Under the pieces are notes generated by a model. The model was not told the DNA's origin. It worked only from the letters and a program-made list of their open reading frames with translations, and did no database searches. Below are positions 22,541 to 33,745 of a stretch of DNA of 64,000 nt, one piece after another. The stretch spans positions 22,236,058-22,300,057 of the forward strand of contig CM049310.1 in NCBI GenBank assembly GCA_026874595.1, read 5' to 3'. Source of the DNA: Sipunculus nudus. Taxonomy: Eukaryota; Annelida; Sipuncula; Golfingiida; Sipunculidae. Position numbers and translations under genes: made by a program. Every line of letters begins with the position of its first letter. Within the stretch, counting starts at the first letter, position 1.

Positions 22541-22773
22541 AGATCTAACGAAAGAAAATACCGTTAGGAAATTGCAAATAATTCCGTGAGTGAAAATATG
22601 TTTCATCGTACATCGAACTCGCCCACACAAGGACAACCAAATCATTCAATACAGTCATTCCAAAGAATTTCATTTAAAAACTGAAGAAATTAGATCAGAT
22701 GCCATTGGATATTAGACATTTTAAGACTGGCTCATACATGGATCTAACGAAAGAGAATACCGTAAGGATATTA
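22541..22773. repeat. Spaced direct repeat, 199 bp apart
   Basis: GATCTAACGAAAGAAAATAC near 22542 and GATCTAACGAAAGAGAATAC near 22741 are followed by similar CGT(T/A)AGGA text. The match covers about 33 bp each. It may be a remnant of a larger duplication. Confidence 0.55.
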
Positions 22774-23309
22774 AGCACTTAACTGTGTGATGGTCTGAAT
22801 ACAATGAATGTTAGAAGACCCAAAAAGATGATTGTTTACTTTTGGTGGAAAGGAACGAAGACTATATCTTAAGAAATTAACGGTTCTGCAGCAGTTGTAC
22901 TTTAAGGGAGCTGAGAGGTTTTATTCTAAGCTTGGTGACGCTGCTGAAATTTTACAAAGCAGTTATAGAGTGCCTTGACGCTCTCTGTCACTGCATAGGG
23001 AATCTACTTCATTAAAGTTGTTAACATGGCATGGAGGATAACCGGGACTGCTTAACCATCTCTTGAATCAATATATCTCAAGAAATTATTACTTAGGAAA
23101 ACGAATGCTCGCTTCGAAAATAGGAACGAAACCGCGCAAAGCCTATTCCTTGCGAGAATACACTCTAGTCTTTGCCAATAATCTTTAATATTTTTATTTT
23201 TATGTATTTTTTTACTTGTTAATTTTTTCTTTATTTTTCTCCAATGTACTCTCTATCAGCAAGCCAGTCACATCATTTACTTTTTATGTATATCTTATTT
23301 CACACACAC

Positions 23310-23311
<2 letters not shown>

Positions 23312-23354
<43 letters not shown>
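23312..23354. repeat. (AT)n microsatellite left of the TRIM
   Basis: AT dinucleotide run preceded by a short CA run. It ends 5 bp before the TRIM begins, and the TRIM is also followed by an AT run, so it may have inserted into an AT microsatellite. Confidence 0.9.
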
Positions 23355-23356
<2 letters not shown>

Positions 23357-23359
23357 TAT

Positions 23360-23514
23360 TGTTACAGGTTGACATGAAAGCGGACCGAACTGTCTCGCTA
23401 GCGGAGATTGCTCTTCTAGCGAAGCGGCCTGAACGCCGGACATGTGCGCCACCGACATGGGTTCGAATCCCGGATCGGCGAAGTATTTTTCATGAACTAT
23501 TTGTCTCTGTAACA
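23360..23514 (+). repeat. TRIM LTR 1
   Basis: TGTTACAGG to CTGTAACA, 155 bp. It carries a tRNA-like A box TAGCGAAGCGG (23417-23427) and a perfect B box GGTTCGAATCC (23460-23470), 32 nt apart. The AAGCGGCCTGAACGCCGGAC stretch resembles the D-arm region of leucine/serine-type tRNAs. Confidence 0.82.
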
Positions 23515-23633
23515 AAATGGGAGCTCGTCCAACGTGACGGTAAACGTTGTGGCCCAGGGAATTAGCTCACCAAAGTGTAACTCCTGGGATAATTAGTCTT
23601 GTTCTGATAGCAGATAGCTCTTATGAGGGCGTG
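23515..23633 (+). other. TRIM internal segment 1
   Basis: 119 bp. It starts AAA, then the primer-binding-like TGGGAGCTCGTCC (23518-23530), and ends in ATGAGGGCGTG before LTR 2. No coding content. Confidence 0.75.
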
Positions 23634-23789
23634 TGTTACGGAGTGACATAAAAGCGGACCGAACTGTCTCGCCAGTGAAGCTTGATTTGCTAGCGAAGCG
23701 GTTGGTTCGCCGGACTTGTTCGCCACCCACATGGGGTCGAATCTGGGATCGGCCCAACGTTTTCCCCTGAGCTATTTGTCTCTGTAACA
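23634..23789 (+). repeat. TRIM LTR 2
   Basis: 156 bp, TGTTACGG to CTGTAACA. The A box is intact (23691-23701); the B box is altered to GGGTCGAATCT. Confidence 0.82.
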
Positions 23790-23908
23790 AAATGGGGGCT
23801 CCTCCAATGTGACGGTGAACTTTGTGGCCCAGGGAATAAGCTCACCAAAGTGTGACTCCTGGGATTATTAGTCTTGTTCTGATAGCAGAATGCTCTTAAG
23901 AGGGCGTG
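23790..23908 (+). other. TRIM internal segment 2
   Basis: 119 bp and almost identical to internal segment 1. The primer-binding-like text reads TGGGGGCTCCTCC (from 23793) and the purine tract AAGAGGG precedes LTR 3. Confidence 0.75.
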
Positions 23909-24064
23909 TGTTACGGGGTGACATAATAGCGGACCGAACTGTCTCGCCAGTGAAGCTTGTTTTATCTTGCGAAGCGGTTGGTACGCCGGACTTCTGCACC
24001 ACCCACATGGGTTCGAATCCGGAAAGGCCCAATGTTTACCCCTGAGCAATTTGTCTTCGTAACA
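23909..24064 (+). repeat. TRIM LTR 3
   Basis: 156 bp, TGTTACGGGG to TTCGTAACA. The A box is slightly altered (TTGCGAAGCGG); the B box GGTTCGAATCC is intact at 24010-24020. Confidence 0.82.
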
Positions 24065-24070
24065 ATATCA

Positions 24071-24111
<41 letters not shown>
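24071..24111. repeat. (AT)n microsatellite right of the TRIM
   Basis: AT run with one AA interruption directly after the last TRIM LTR. Confidence 0.88.
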
Positions 24112-24116
<5 letters not shown>

Positions 24117-25155
24117 CTATAACCTGGATTTAATCTCTTATTTTATCTAACGAATATAGATACGTTAATTATTTTTTATTAACTTTTTTTAAATCTTTCT
24201 GGCGGATGTCAGACTCGGCAGGAAGGTATCCAGTTAAAGGTCACAAGCAGAACAGAAAAAAATGCATAGATATCTCTCTTTCATCGCCATTCATGAAATG
24301 ATGCGCAATGTGCGCAATTACATAAGCCCTGATCCCCTGGTTCTGTATTACTGCATATACGGACTAGTAAAGGACAAATGTATATTTTTACTTCAGATTA
24401 TTATGTGCAGGATAACTGAAATTGGTTAATTTTGTTTGTTTCAGTGAGGACTTTTCTTGAAGCTGCTTCTTCTTTTCTGTGTACCGCTCACTTGGATAAG
24501 GCTTAATCGATTGAATTTTAATATACTAAAACTGAAGTGGTGTCAAGAAAATATTAAGACTAATAAACCGTACCAAATAAATGCAAACCCGTGTTGAAGT
24601 TTACCACCCATACATTAACATAGCCATGCGAATAACGATTATGAAATAGTTTATGTGGCTTCAGCATAACTTTGTCTATTATCCATGTGGTTTTCCTTTG
24701 TCTAATCCATTATTAGGAGTATTTTCCTCTCACGACAAAGTTTATATAATACCCATTAATGTAATCTTAATCAGAATTCTAATCATGAAACATTTACATA
24801 ACTGTTTAACGTGACGCTCGTGATCAACCAATTTTAATACCCATGCAGTGTCATATAGCTGTTCTGTCCATCCTCGTATTATTTTTCCTTTAATCTTGCA
24901 ATGTTTTCGAAACGTGATCGCTATAAATATGCAAATGTATTATAATAAATCTTTATATAAATATTATACAAGTTACTGGTTACAGTAAATACACGATTGC
25001 AAAAAAAAAAGAATTGAACCAAATGACAAGAGAAAACTGAAGTAGACACCATTCTTCTTGAATACCTGGCTCATATTTTTTTTATAAAAAAATATAAGAA
25101 CTACCCATATTCCTGACTTAGATTAAAGAGACAGTTTCTTAATAAATGGTCATTT
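24112..25155. other. About 1 kb without recognised gene
   Basis: AT-rich sequence with nothing recognised. Confidence 0.55.
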
Positions 25156-25156
25156 T

Positions 25157-26120
25157 TAGTTCACTCTGTGAACTTGTGCCATGGCGCAGCGTCCGCCGTA
25201 AACCGTCCACCGTCCGTCGTCTGTTATAAATATTTCAACGTCTGCTACACCTGTCATCATGTAACTATGCAGACCTACTGGTTATTAAATGGATATACAA
25301 AAATAAGCTTTAAGTGGTGCCATCTATGTTGACCTACCTTTTGTAGGATGAAATATTCTTTGATTTTTCCAAGATAAGTTAAAAACATTTCTTTTTATAG
25401 TTCCTTAGAGGGAGGAGATTAGAATAAATTAAATGCAATCAAATCATTTTCAAAAGAGCGTCTTTACGGAACTAATAATTTTGTTGATCCCAACATGTGA
25501 CAATTTAATGTATTTGGATACACGATGTAATGATTGTTTCCAAATATCTCAGCAACATTTGCCGCCATCAGCACCAAATTTCACATAATTATTGATTATT
25601 CCTTAGGGAATGTCGGGTACAATTAATAATGATTCAGTCAAATTTATTTTATGAAGACATCTTTACGGAACTTCACACTCTGTCGATCGCTCTGTTTGAC
25701 CAAGTGATGTCTTGCATACATACTGTTATCTCTATTTAATAGCAAATATCTCTGGAACAGCTACAGCCTTCAACACCAATTTCACACGAGAACTGATCAC
25801 ATGACTGCTATGTCATTATGAGATGCAAGGTGCCTGCCTGTGCTGAACTATGTTGTGAAAAGTAAGTGATATTTTCCATATTTCAGGATAATTCATAAAA
25901 GATTAATACACATACAGTCATATCATGATAAGCGCTGCCAAAAAAGGAACATGGATGCAGCGAGTCTAAATGAATTGATATATTTTCAAAATTCTGTCTC
26001 TATGGATATTTCATTTGATTTTATAAATAATGTAAAGTTTTTCACCAAATATTGTAGGAATTACTGCAACTATTAGTGATTAGTAAGCAGATACAAGCTA
26101 TATAAATGGCGCCATCTAAA
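25157..26120 (+). repeat. Dispersed repeat with GTCCGTCGTC-type head (distant copy)
   Basis: It begins TTTTTAGTTCACTCTGTGAACT, a short hairpin-forming start, followed by GCGTCCGCCG and CCGTCCGTCGTCTG. This layout parallels the heads of the repeats at 52842 and 57121 (TTTTTAGCTCAGCTGA then GTCCGTCGTCCGTCC). The 3' end was not identified, so the right limit is arbitrary. No coding frame is supported. Confidence 0.4.
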
Positions 26121-28410
26121 CCCCTGCTGAAATTGTATTTTCACTTTAACTGTTTTATTTCTGAATACGGATCTGAATTTGGCCCCTGGATCTCATTTTT
26201 TTTACCTTACATATAAATTACAAATTTAAGAGAGCTCATAGGATGTAATTTCAGGAAATATTATTTCAATAATACTACAGGTACGTGCATTTTCCTTTGT
26301 ATTTTTTTTTTCACCAGGCACGTAACATATACCGTACAGTGTCGAAAAAATTTGAAACCGGAACACTGTAAGTGTCCGGAGTTTGTGCTCCCAGGGCTGG
26401 GACCAGGTGACAGGAATCTTAAACGGGACACCTGGTTTACTTATGATGACATTGTTCCGGAGATAACTTGAACTAGATTTCTGAAGGTATACCCGAACTG
26501 AATTTGTTCGTTGAAAGGTTTATTATGTTTTAATATTTAAACCCCCGTCCTTTGACTAATTTATAGCTCGCGTGACCAGAGGGAGCCATCTGTTTCTCAA
26601 AATCAACGGAGAAACCAATGTTCTGGACTCAACTAAAAACATTTTGGGTGTTCTTCAGAAAGAACCGTAACTTCGAGCTTTCCTGGAACTGGGACTTATA
26701 TTCACAAAAGATGACATTTATGTCTAACATTTATTTTTTTGGATACCAAAGTGATAATTAAGTCTCTGAAGCAATTATTTCCTGAAGAGATTAGAAGGGA
26801 AAAAGTACTTAAAACATATATAGGAATTACTTGCGGAAATTACATTTTTTATTGTTTTAATAAATTGTTTCATCATCATCATCATCAAATGTGCATTTAA
26901 AAATAATATCTTGGACTTTTTTTTAAATATTAACCATAAAGTGCAGATCTCTCAGCGTACAGGCTATCCGTTTTAATTATATTCACGTGTTGATAACATG
27001 TGGGGGGCCCGCTAAAATGGCCTCGGATTTCAATCAAAACACGTCCAATAATGACATTTGTCGTCAAAACAGACGAAAGAAGTTTTGAGAATGATAAAAG
27101 ATCAGGTTGCTTCGCATGCCCTGACCAACAACAAGAAATGAGCTCTCGAACTTTACAATCAGCCATCTTCAGTCACGTGTACCGTGTTTACTAAACGTTT
27201 ATATATAATCATGTTTAAACACCCATCACAGCTGCATTATAAGAATTCTTCTTAGCAGGAAACACCTGCAGGTCATTATTATGTACCCAGATTAACCAAA
27301 CAATTCATACATTTACAAATAATGCAGGTGAATATAGATGGTTTAAATATTACCATAATTATAAAAGATCCAGCTATTGTATTGTTTTATTGTCTCTTTT
27401 TATTACTTCTTTTTATAAATTATTAATTGATTTACATTGTATAATATATAAATTACTTAAAGGTAACGCTAACCATGATATCTACAATATGAATGTATCT
27501 CTGAGCCTCTTAAGGATTCTTCATTATTTGTCAGTTTGACGGCAACAACGACAGGCTATGATCACTTGACTAGTCCCAAAAGGCGATGAAACATGTTTTT
27601 TTTTATATTTTACTGCACTGATGTCAATTAAATTTGCCCTCTGTCTGTGATTCAATCCGAAACTTTCGAATTTTGCATTTTGATAAGAAAGTCTGTTTCC
27701 AGGACTCCCCATGACGTTCATTTGAATTGACTAACTTTCATTTGATTTTACAAAATTTGTATTTTACTTGGTATAGAATTTCCCATCTTGGATTGGGACA
27801 ATTGTCCTTTTGACCTCTCATCTTCAGAAACTTGCAGTTTAGGATTTCAAATAATACTAAAAAGCGGGCGCCGGGACAGATTAAATGACACTCCATTTCT
27901 GTAGGATTATTTTTCTAGCCAGGCCTGTCACGACGTCGACTGTTTCCATATTTCTTGTAACTATTGGATGTAGTTTCGGATTAAGTCTTACAGTTTACTT
28001 TTGTTAACCTGGCAACAAGGTCAGCGTCTCACCTGTCCACCAAAGATCTTCAGCGTGAAAATTTTCCTACAGCAATAGTGTACATGTATATGTGTTTGAA
28101 TCCGTTTACATGCAGCTAACAGTGTGAAGTCGGTTTTATATACCGTAGCTATTGTTGTTCGAAAAGATCCAGTTGTTTGGTCTGACGTCATAAGACTTTA
28201 GAAAAAATAGAATAATTGGGTCTGACCCAATGAACATGAATCAGACGCCATTTCATATAAACTTTATTTAATAAAATATGTTGGCATAAACAAACTCCCA
28301 TAAAGAGGTTTCTGAGAAATAATTCATTAATTGTAGCAGAGGACTATCGTTGTTAAAATAGGCCCAATTTTAAGGTCGGAAGTAAGGACCAAAGAATAAT
28401 AGAAGTTTAA
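26121..28410. other. About 2.3 kb without recognised gene
   Basis: A short CAT run lies near 26871-26886. Otherwise nothing is recognised; the small open frames at 26930-27721 have no family resemblance. Confidence 0.55.
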
Positions 28411-28413
28411 GTA

Positions 28414-28416
<3 letters not shown>

Positions 28417-28447
<31 letters not shown>
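28417..28447. repeat. (AT)n microsatellite
   Basis: Uninterrupted AT run. Confidence 0.88.
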
Positions 28448-28452
<5 letters not shown>

Positions 28453-30904
28453 AAAAAAAAGATTGTACCAGAGTAACAGCTCCTATCAGCGCTCATTATA
28501 AATACTTAATTGATCTGAGAAACGATTAAATATACCACATTTTAACTATGTCGGCTTAGCTCTGTTTTTTTAGAGAGTCTAGACATTGAGGATTCTACTT
28601 GATTTGCGTTAACCGTCTGTTCGTCATGAGTGGCGGCCCGGCTTGTTCAGATAAAGACAAAGAAATTTGTCCGCCAACACCAGAGGCTTCCCCATAACAG
28701 TACTGCCTGAGGAGATAAAGTCCATTCATATGAAGATGTCAGAATTTGTTTCAGCTTGTTTGTTTTTCAGCTCCATCCATATCATGACCGTTGAATGCTT
28801 TCATTAAACATGAATTTCTCATCGTCACTGGAATAAAACACAAGCTTGCAGACAAAAAATGGTAAAATCATTGCTGTCTTTTATATCCAGAAACGCTGTC
28901 ATAGAAATCTTTCTTTATCAGATGAGGACGGCTAGCACAGGGTTTATTCTTTACATACTAGTACTGATGGTAAAGTTTTTTTCGGCGTCTTATATATTAC
29001 ATATTGTTAGATGTACTTTCGTCATCTTTTCTCTTTGTTTTCAGTATCACGGTGGCTTTGTAAATTGTCGCCATAGTAAAGGTATAAATCTTTAAGGATT
29101 TATGTTTTATCTAAAAAAAACACCTTAAGGCGGAAGCAATTCAAGCTTTTTCGAGCATAGAAGAAGGATTGAATATTTTATATATGGTGGCCCGGTACAC
29201 TATTTCTGTGAAGAAGATAAGAGTTGCTGAAAGATTCGGAGGCTTGCGTTGTCGCCCAGGTCCACGGAACACCAGGCCGGAGCCACATTTATATTTCACA
29301 CTCCCTGGTCGCTGCAAATATGCTGCGTCTACTTTGGAAACATTTGACTGACATTCTGATTTACGTTTCAAATGTAACAAGCAGGCGGTACGTGACTTGC
29401 CACACGCAGGCTTGATTTAGTGCTGATAAATATGGACTGCGGCAGCCTAGTTGCACACTTTTAACATTAAAACACACCTGATGATCTAGTTATCTTTAAG
29501 TACTTTAATTCAGATATTAAATTAAATTAGAAGTAGAACAAAAATGTTGGCCTAGTTATTTCAATGTTCTACATTTCAATTGTAAATCAAATGTAAATTA
29601 AAAGTAGCACAAAACTGATGGCCTGGTTATCTTTATATACTAAAACTTTTTTTTAAATATAATATATACGCTGCCCAGTTACCACATCAGCAAAAGTGCA
29701 ATAGCAAAAACTGATGGTCTACTTATCCATACATATTAAAAAATTAAATGTAAAAGTAAAAGAAAAAAAACAAGACATATCCTAGTTATTGTCATTCACT
29801 GAAATTAAACTGTAAAATTAAGTCTGCCTGCATAAGTAACAATATCGTAACAATAGTTCAATAAACCTATATGCTGACTTTTAAAGAACAAAATAACACT
29901 GTACAGTATACTTCAGCATTTGTACCAAAAACGAAATATTAGCAACATTTAAAATCACATTGGGAATGTTTCTGTACATTCTGCGATGTTTATATCATAT
30001 TCTTCACATGCCCCGGGGTTACAATATATGTCTGTATTACCAGCAAGCATGTGGTAGGTTCTAAGCAGAGGATGACATACATCAGACACTAGACAGGCTG
30101 AGGGGATTACACGCCGACGGGGATTCAGGCTGCGAGAAATGGCGAGCGGCTCCACCATCAGCCTGTACAGTGCTGCCACGGTTTGATGAGCTATAATTGA
30201 ATGTCATATCCCTTTCCTCATGCGGTCTTATAAGTGTCAGTGTGCGTCAGATTTATTTTCCTTGTGCTGCAACTTGACTGTAAGACACGGACCAATCTAA
30301 GCACTCACAGGTGTTCACCATCGCCGGCTTGCGGGGAGACCTGACGTATCTCGTGTTTCCGTGTGGTAAATCCAGGTATAACGCCACAGGCGGCCCGGTT
30401 AGTAAAACGGTATGAAACAAGGCTCTGATCCTCATAGAGCGGTAATTACTTAACTTACTCAATAGCCACACTTTTATTAATGCAGCAGTATTATTAATTA
30501 AGAAAGATAACTTTATGGAACAGAAAGAAAATCTTAGAAATTGCATAATATACCTTTTTCCCTTGCACACACGACACCTGTTGGTGACTACTTAGACTAA
30601 GTGTTCGGGTCCCGTGTCTCAAATAAAAAAAATCAGAGCATCGTTTCTGAATAGCCTTGATTTCTCGATGAATCTCTGGCAAACCTTAAATGCTGACTCA
30701 CTATACCAACACACGTGCATTAGATGAAAGATACGCCGCAGGGAAACACACATGTAGTATAGATGACCGTTACGCCGCATATATTAACATAGTGTCTGCC
30801 AGCACTGGACTGTGATGGAATTCCAATATGTTTCTATGTTTTGTTTATTCTAAATGAACATTGCCTACTAGTTCTCACAAGAATATTAAAAAAAATTCAA
30901 CAAA
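28448..30904. other. About 2.5 kb without recognised gene
   Basis: The phrase ACTGATGGCCT(A/G)GTTATCTT recurs in varied form between 29470 and 29790, hinting at a decayed tandem repeat. The 74-residue minus-strand frame at 29955-30179 has several cysteines but no recognised family and no splice evidence. Confidence 0.5.
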
Positions 30905-30905
30905 T

Positions 30906-30906
30906 A

Positions 30907-30972
<66 letters not shown>
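30906..30972. repeat. (AT)n microsatellite, left of the solo LTR
   Basis: A long AT run interrupted by AAA and TTT that ends exactly at the TGTTACAG start of the solo LTR. Confidence 0.9.
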
Positions 30973-30976
<4 letters not shown>

Positions 30977-31813
30977 ACAGCTGCTCTTTTTATTGTGTGA
31001 CACGAGCATGACTCGTGTTGTGGCGCACGTGTCTGGCCGTGTATTGCATTCTCTGTTTAATCCGTACTGGTTGAATTCTCGTTGTCATGCTAGCTTGGGG
31101 CTTTCTCGCCTGGCCGAGGTCACGTGTGGACCCTGGTGTGTTGAGACAGGGCGGTGTTTTTCTAGATGGTACCTGTAACGCGTGTTTACTGTGCTTTATG
31201 TAAGATCCTGTAGACTGTTCGAGAAGTGAAAAATTCTTGGCTTGGGGCAAGAAGTTATAAAGAGGGGCTGTGTTTTAAGCCGGGGGAGAGAAGAGAGAAG
31301 ATTCCAGCGGACACAGACGCGTTTATGTCAGTTTGTGGGACCTGTCCGATTATCCAGTAATATCAAGGATTCTACTATTACTAACTCTATACAATTTAAT
31401 GCTGCCTGCCTCAAGTTTACTTTCTGTATTGTTACAAGAGCTTTACATTGGGTTGTTATTCTCCGAGAGGATTGGTGTAGACTTTTCATCCGGCATAGAC
31501 ATTTTAAAGAACTTATCGTTGTGACGGTGGGGGTATCCAGGCACTGAGCACATTGTTTATTTTACTGTGTGATTGTATTGATTTGTTATTATACCGCTGT
31601 AATACTGTTTAATTGTATTGATATAGTGTATTGTAATGTTAGGGTTGTTTCAAGAAGAATAAATTATAGTTATTTGTTAACAAAAAACCACTGACTTCTT
31701 TATTCATTCCCCTAGACATTTCACACTGCCTATAATGTTACAGAATCTGAATTTTTTTATCTCCATTACAAAATTTATGATCATCACGCATACGTGATCT
31801 GTTTATATTCCGT

Positions 31814-31817
<4 letters not shown>
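30973..31817 (+). mobile_element. Solo LTR, same family as the truncated element at 3 kb
   Basis: 845 bp, from TGTTACAG to CCGTAACA. It shares with the minus-strand LTR at 3152-3876 the ATTCCAGCGGACAC block, the AATAAATTATAGTTATTTGT block and the ACTTCTTTATTCATTCCCCTAG block. No primer-binding site or internal region follows. Both flanks are AT repeats; ATAT on each side is compatible with a 4-bp target duplication but cannot be told from the microsatellite. Recombination between two LTRs of a full element is the likely origin. The open frames inside (31020-31550) are not conserved genes. Confidence 0.8.

Positions 31818-31843
<26 letters not shown>
31818..31843. repeat. (AT)n microsatellite, right of the solo LTR
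   Basis: Continuation of the AT target on the other side of the solo LTR. Confidence 0.85.
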
Positions 31844-31844
<1 letters not shown>

Positions 31845-32015
31845 CTCCCGAAACAGGGGATAGAAAACAAATTTTGCTCTTTCTCTATGTACGCTGCCTG
31901 TTTTACTTCCTGCTGATGTTAGTAAAAGACGGCCGGGAGGCATACTCCTAATTTGAACGTGCGTATGCTGCAAATGGCTGAAATGAAATTGAATACCCTC
32001 TAAAGCTGGCATACC

Positions 32016-32350
32016 ATATATGCGTATACGGTACGTAATGCAGATAGAAAACGGACGCCTGTGATTACATTAATAAATATGCGCATGTGGTACGTATGCA
32101 GCAACACTTCGAATAAAGTAAAGCGCTACATGAATAGAGAAAACCCTATCACTGACGTCAAAGTGTGCAATGTATGCGTAAACGTTTTCAGTCCCTTCCG
32201 TGAGTGATCGAAATATGCTGTATATGCATATATACGTATATACACATAGGTACTGCATACGCATATACGGAATCACTCCAAGAGAATATAATGTGTGGGA
32301 TTCCTGTCCGCGGCTGCATACGCATATGTACTGCGTACGCACATCTGGAA
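32016..32350. repeat. Motif family around TATGCGTAT in both orientations
   Basis: Related motifs occur forward at 32020-32044 (TATGCGTATACGGTACGTAA) and 32078-32101 (TATGCGCATGTGGTACGTAT), and reverse-complemented at 32251-32270 and 32313-32344. Spacing is about 60 bp within each pair. The layout is a loose inverted duplication with high alternating pyrimidine-purine content. Confidence 0.5.
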
Positions 32351-32984
32351 TGCCACCTTTGCACTGCGCTTTTTCAAAATGATGCAACATATATAAATTC
32401 TCCGGCGAAGGGCTAGTTTTCAACTTTTTTGAAGGTTCTCAAACCTTAAAACAAGGTAGCCTATATTAAGATTTCTATTTTCAAACGTTAGGAGAAAAGT
32501 TGCTTACAGACAAACCAACAAATTAACCAACCAACAACGATAGAAACATTATGCCTCATATAGCGAAACTATCGAAATCAATGAATCAACACTCCATATC
32601 CCTACAAGTAGACTAGGAGTTATAATAACAACAAAATTTGATATGATTTTTTTTTGTGAATACGATTTTTAAACACCTTTCCATAAAATATAAACACCAA
32701 GGCGCTCATGGTATGTGATGGTTCAAACGATGTTTACTGCTGATCTTGGGGCCTTGATTTCATTTGATGTGTGAAAAACGAGAGCTGTTCGCTTCACAAG
32801 CCAGACTCCATCTTGGTATTAAAGTGCTTTATATAATAGCCGACAGGGCGTTATGTGCACGCTGATGGACTCCAGTGTCTCATGTATAATCTGAACAGAC
32901 AGCCCTTTCATAAAACCTGTTTTTGGGTCTTCTGAATATGCTTCTCTCTGCTTGCCTAAAAACTGTTATAATAACAGTAAAATT
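32351..32984. other. Non-coding stretch
   Basis: No gene or element recognised. Confidence 0.55.
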
Positions 32985-33550
32985 AGATTTGAATGTAAGA
33001 TTAGAAATAGTAGTAACAATAGTTACATCAGCGTTGGATGCAGCGACGAAGGGTATTTGTTGTAGCAGAGGTGGTGACGATGGAAGCAATGGTACAATGG
33101 CGGATCCAGGATTTAGGTAAGGGGGGGGGGATGCAACCCTGGAGAACTAATGACAAAGCCTGAAAAAGGTTCCCAGTTCCGGAAGGGGGGGGGGGGGGGG
33201 AGTGTGGTCCAGTTGGATAAATTGAAATCCTAAAAAAAGGTTGCGGCGGCTGAAAAAGGGGGGGGGGGGGGATTTAGATCCCCTGGCCTCCCCCTGAACC
33301 TGCTTCTATGGTAGAAGTACTAGAAGAAAGTAGAAGTTGTAGTTGTAGTAGCAGAAGCAGCACTTTACGTAAATTTAGTTGAAGCAGTGAATTTACAGTA
33401 GCGGTAGCAATCCCGTTAGTTGTTCTGATTCGGGTTGTTGTTTTAATAGTAGGAGTTGTTGCTGGTGTATTCCTAATATAATGGTAGCATCAACAGCAGT
33501 TGAAGCATTAACAACAGTATTAGCAGCTGTACTAGTGTTTGCAGCGGTAG
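32985..33550. repeat. Cryptic trinucleotide tract (GTA/GCA/GTT-rich), interrupted
   Basis: Text built from GTAGTA, GCAGCA, GTTGTT and AGAAGA triplets runs over 32985-33090 and resumes over 33311-33550. The inserted block at 33092-33310 is a short element, so the two parts were probably one degenerate triplet-repeat field. Any open frame here, such as the Ala/Thr/Val-rich minus frame at 33393-33575, is a by-product. Confidence 0.55.
33092..33310 (+). repeat. Short non-autonomous element of the GGCGGATCCAGG type, copy 2
   Basis: It starts CAATGGCGGATCCAGGATTT and ends in CCCCCTGAACCTGCTTCT, whose reverse complement AGCAGGTTCAGGGGG imperfectly matches the start. ATGGTA occurs just before (around 33086-33091) and just after the element and may be a target duplication. 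Three poly-G tracts (about 33120, 33190 and 33260) expand its length. It is related to 9990-10175. Confidence 0.6.
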
Positions 33551-33720
33551 TTTGGTGATAATTCACAAATAACACTTGTGAAGCATTTTAGTAAACTTTT
33601 ATTTCTGTCTAAACCCAAAGACCTCTTTGTGTTGTCAAGGACAAAATTGGAATGTTTACTTTGACACCTTGTGACGCAGGTAACTGAACTTCACACCTTA
33701 ACGAGCCTATCTCCGTCAAC

Positions 33721-33745
33721 GGGGGGGGGGGGGGGGGGGGGGGGG
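33721..33745. repeat. Poly-G tract, 25 G
   Basis: An uninterrupted G25 run, a likely G-quadruplex former and a possible assembly weak point. Confidence 0.9.

Larger units (their letters stand above)
20940..23290. other. About 2.3 kb without recognised gene
   Basis: Contains a (CT)n tract and one spaced direct repeat, described separately. No other gene or element is recognised. Confidence 0.55.
23360..24064 (+). mobile_element. Tandem TRIM element: LTR-int-LTR-int-LTR with tRNA-like LTRs
   Basis: Three near-identical LTRs of 155-156 bp (23360-23514, 23634-23789, 23909-24064) alternate with two 119-bp internal segments, giving a 274-275 bp period. The LTRs start TGTTAC(A/G)GG and end (C/T)(T/C)GTAACA. 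Three bases after the first two LTRs lies a primer-binding-like TGGG(A/G)GCTC(G/C)TCC. A purine-rich AGAGGG-type tract sits before the second and third LTRs. The outer flanks carry ATAT on both sides (23356-23359 and 24065-24068), a possible 4-bp target duplication. Each LTR contains a tRNA-like A-box/B-box pair. No protein is encoded, so the element must borrow enzymes. The tandem form probably arose by recombination between LTRs of two copies. Confidence 0.82.

Noticed and set aside
23417-23514. A functional tRNA gene
   Set aside because: A and B boxes are present, but no acceptor stem closes and the unit repeats three times as part of an LTR, so it is a tRNA-like part of a mobile element.
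23360-24064. CRISPR-like repeat array
   Set aside because: The repeats are 156 bp, the spacers are themselves repeated and identical in length, and the context is eukaryotic.
29955-30179. Cys-containing 74-residue minus-strand frame as a secreted protein exon
   Set aside because: No signal peptide, recognised cysteine pattern or splice sites could be supported.
31020-31547. Three frames of 63-105 residues in the solo LTR
   Set aside because: Not conserved in the other LTR copy and without recognisable domains.
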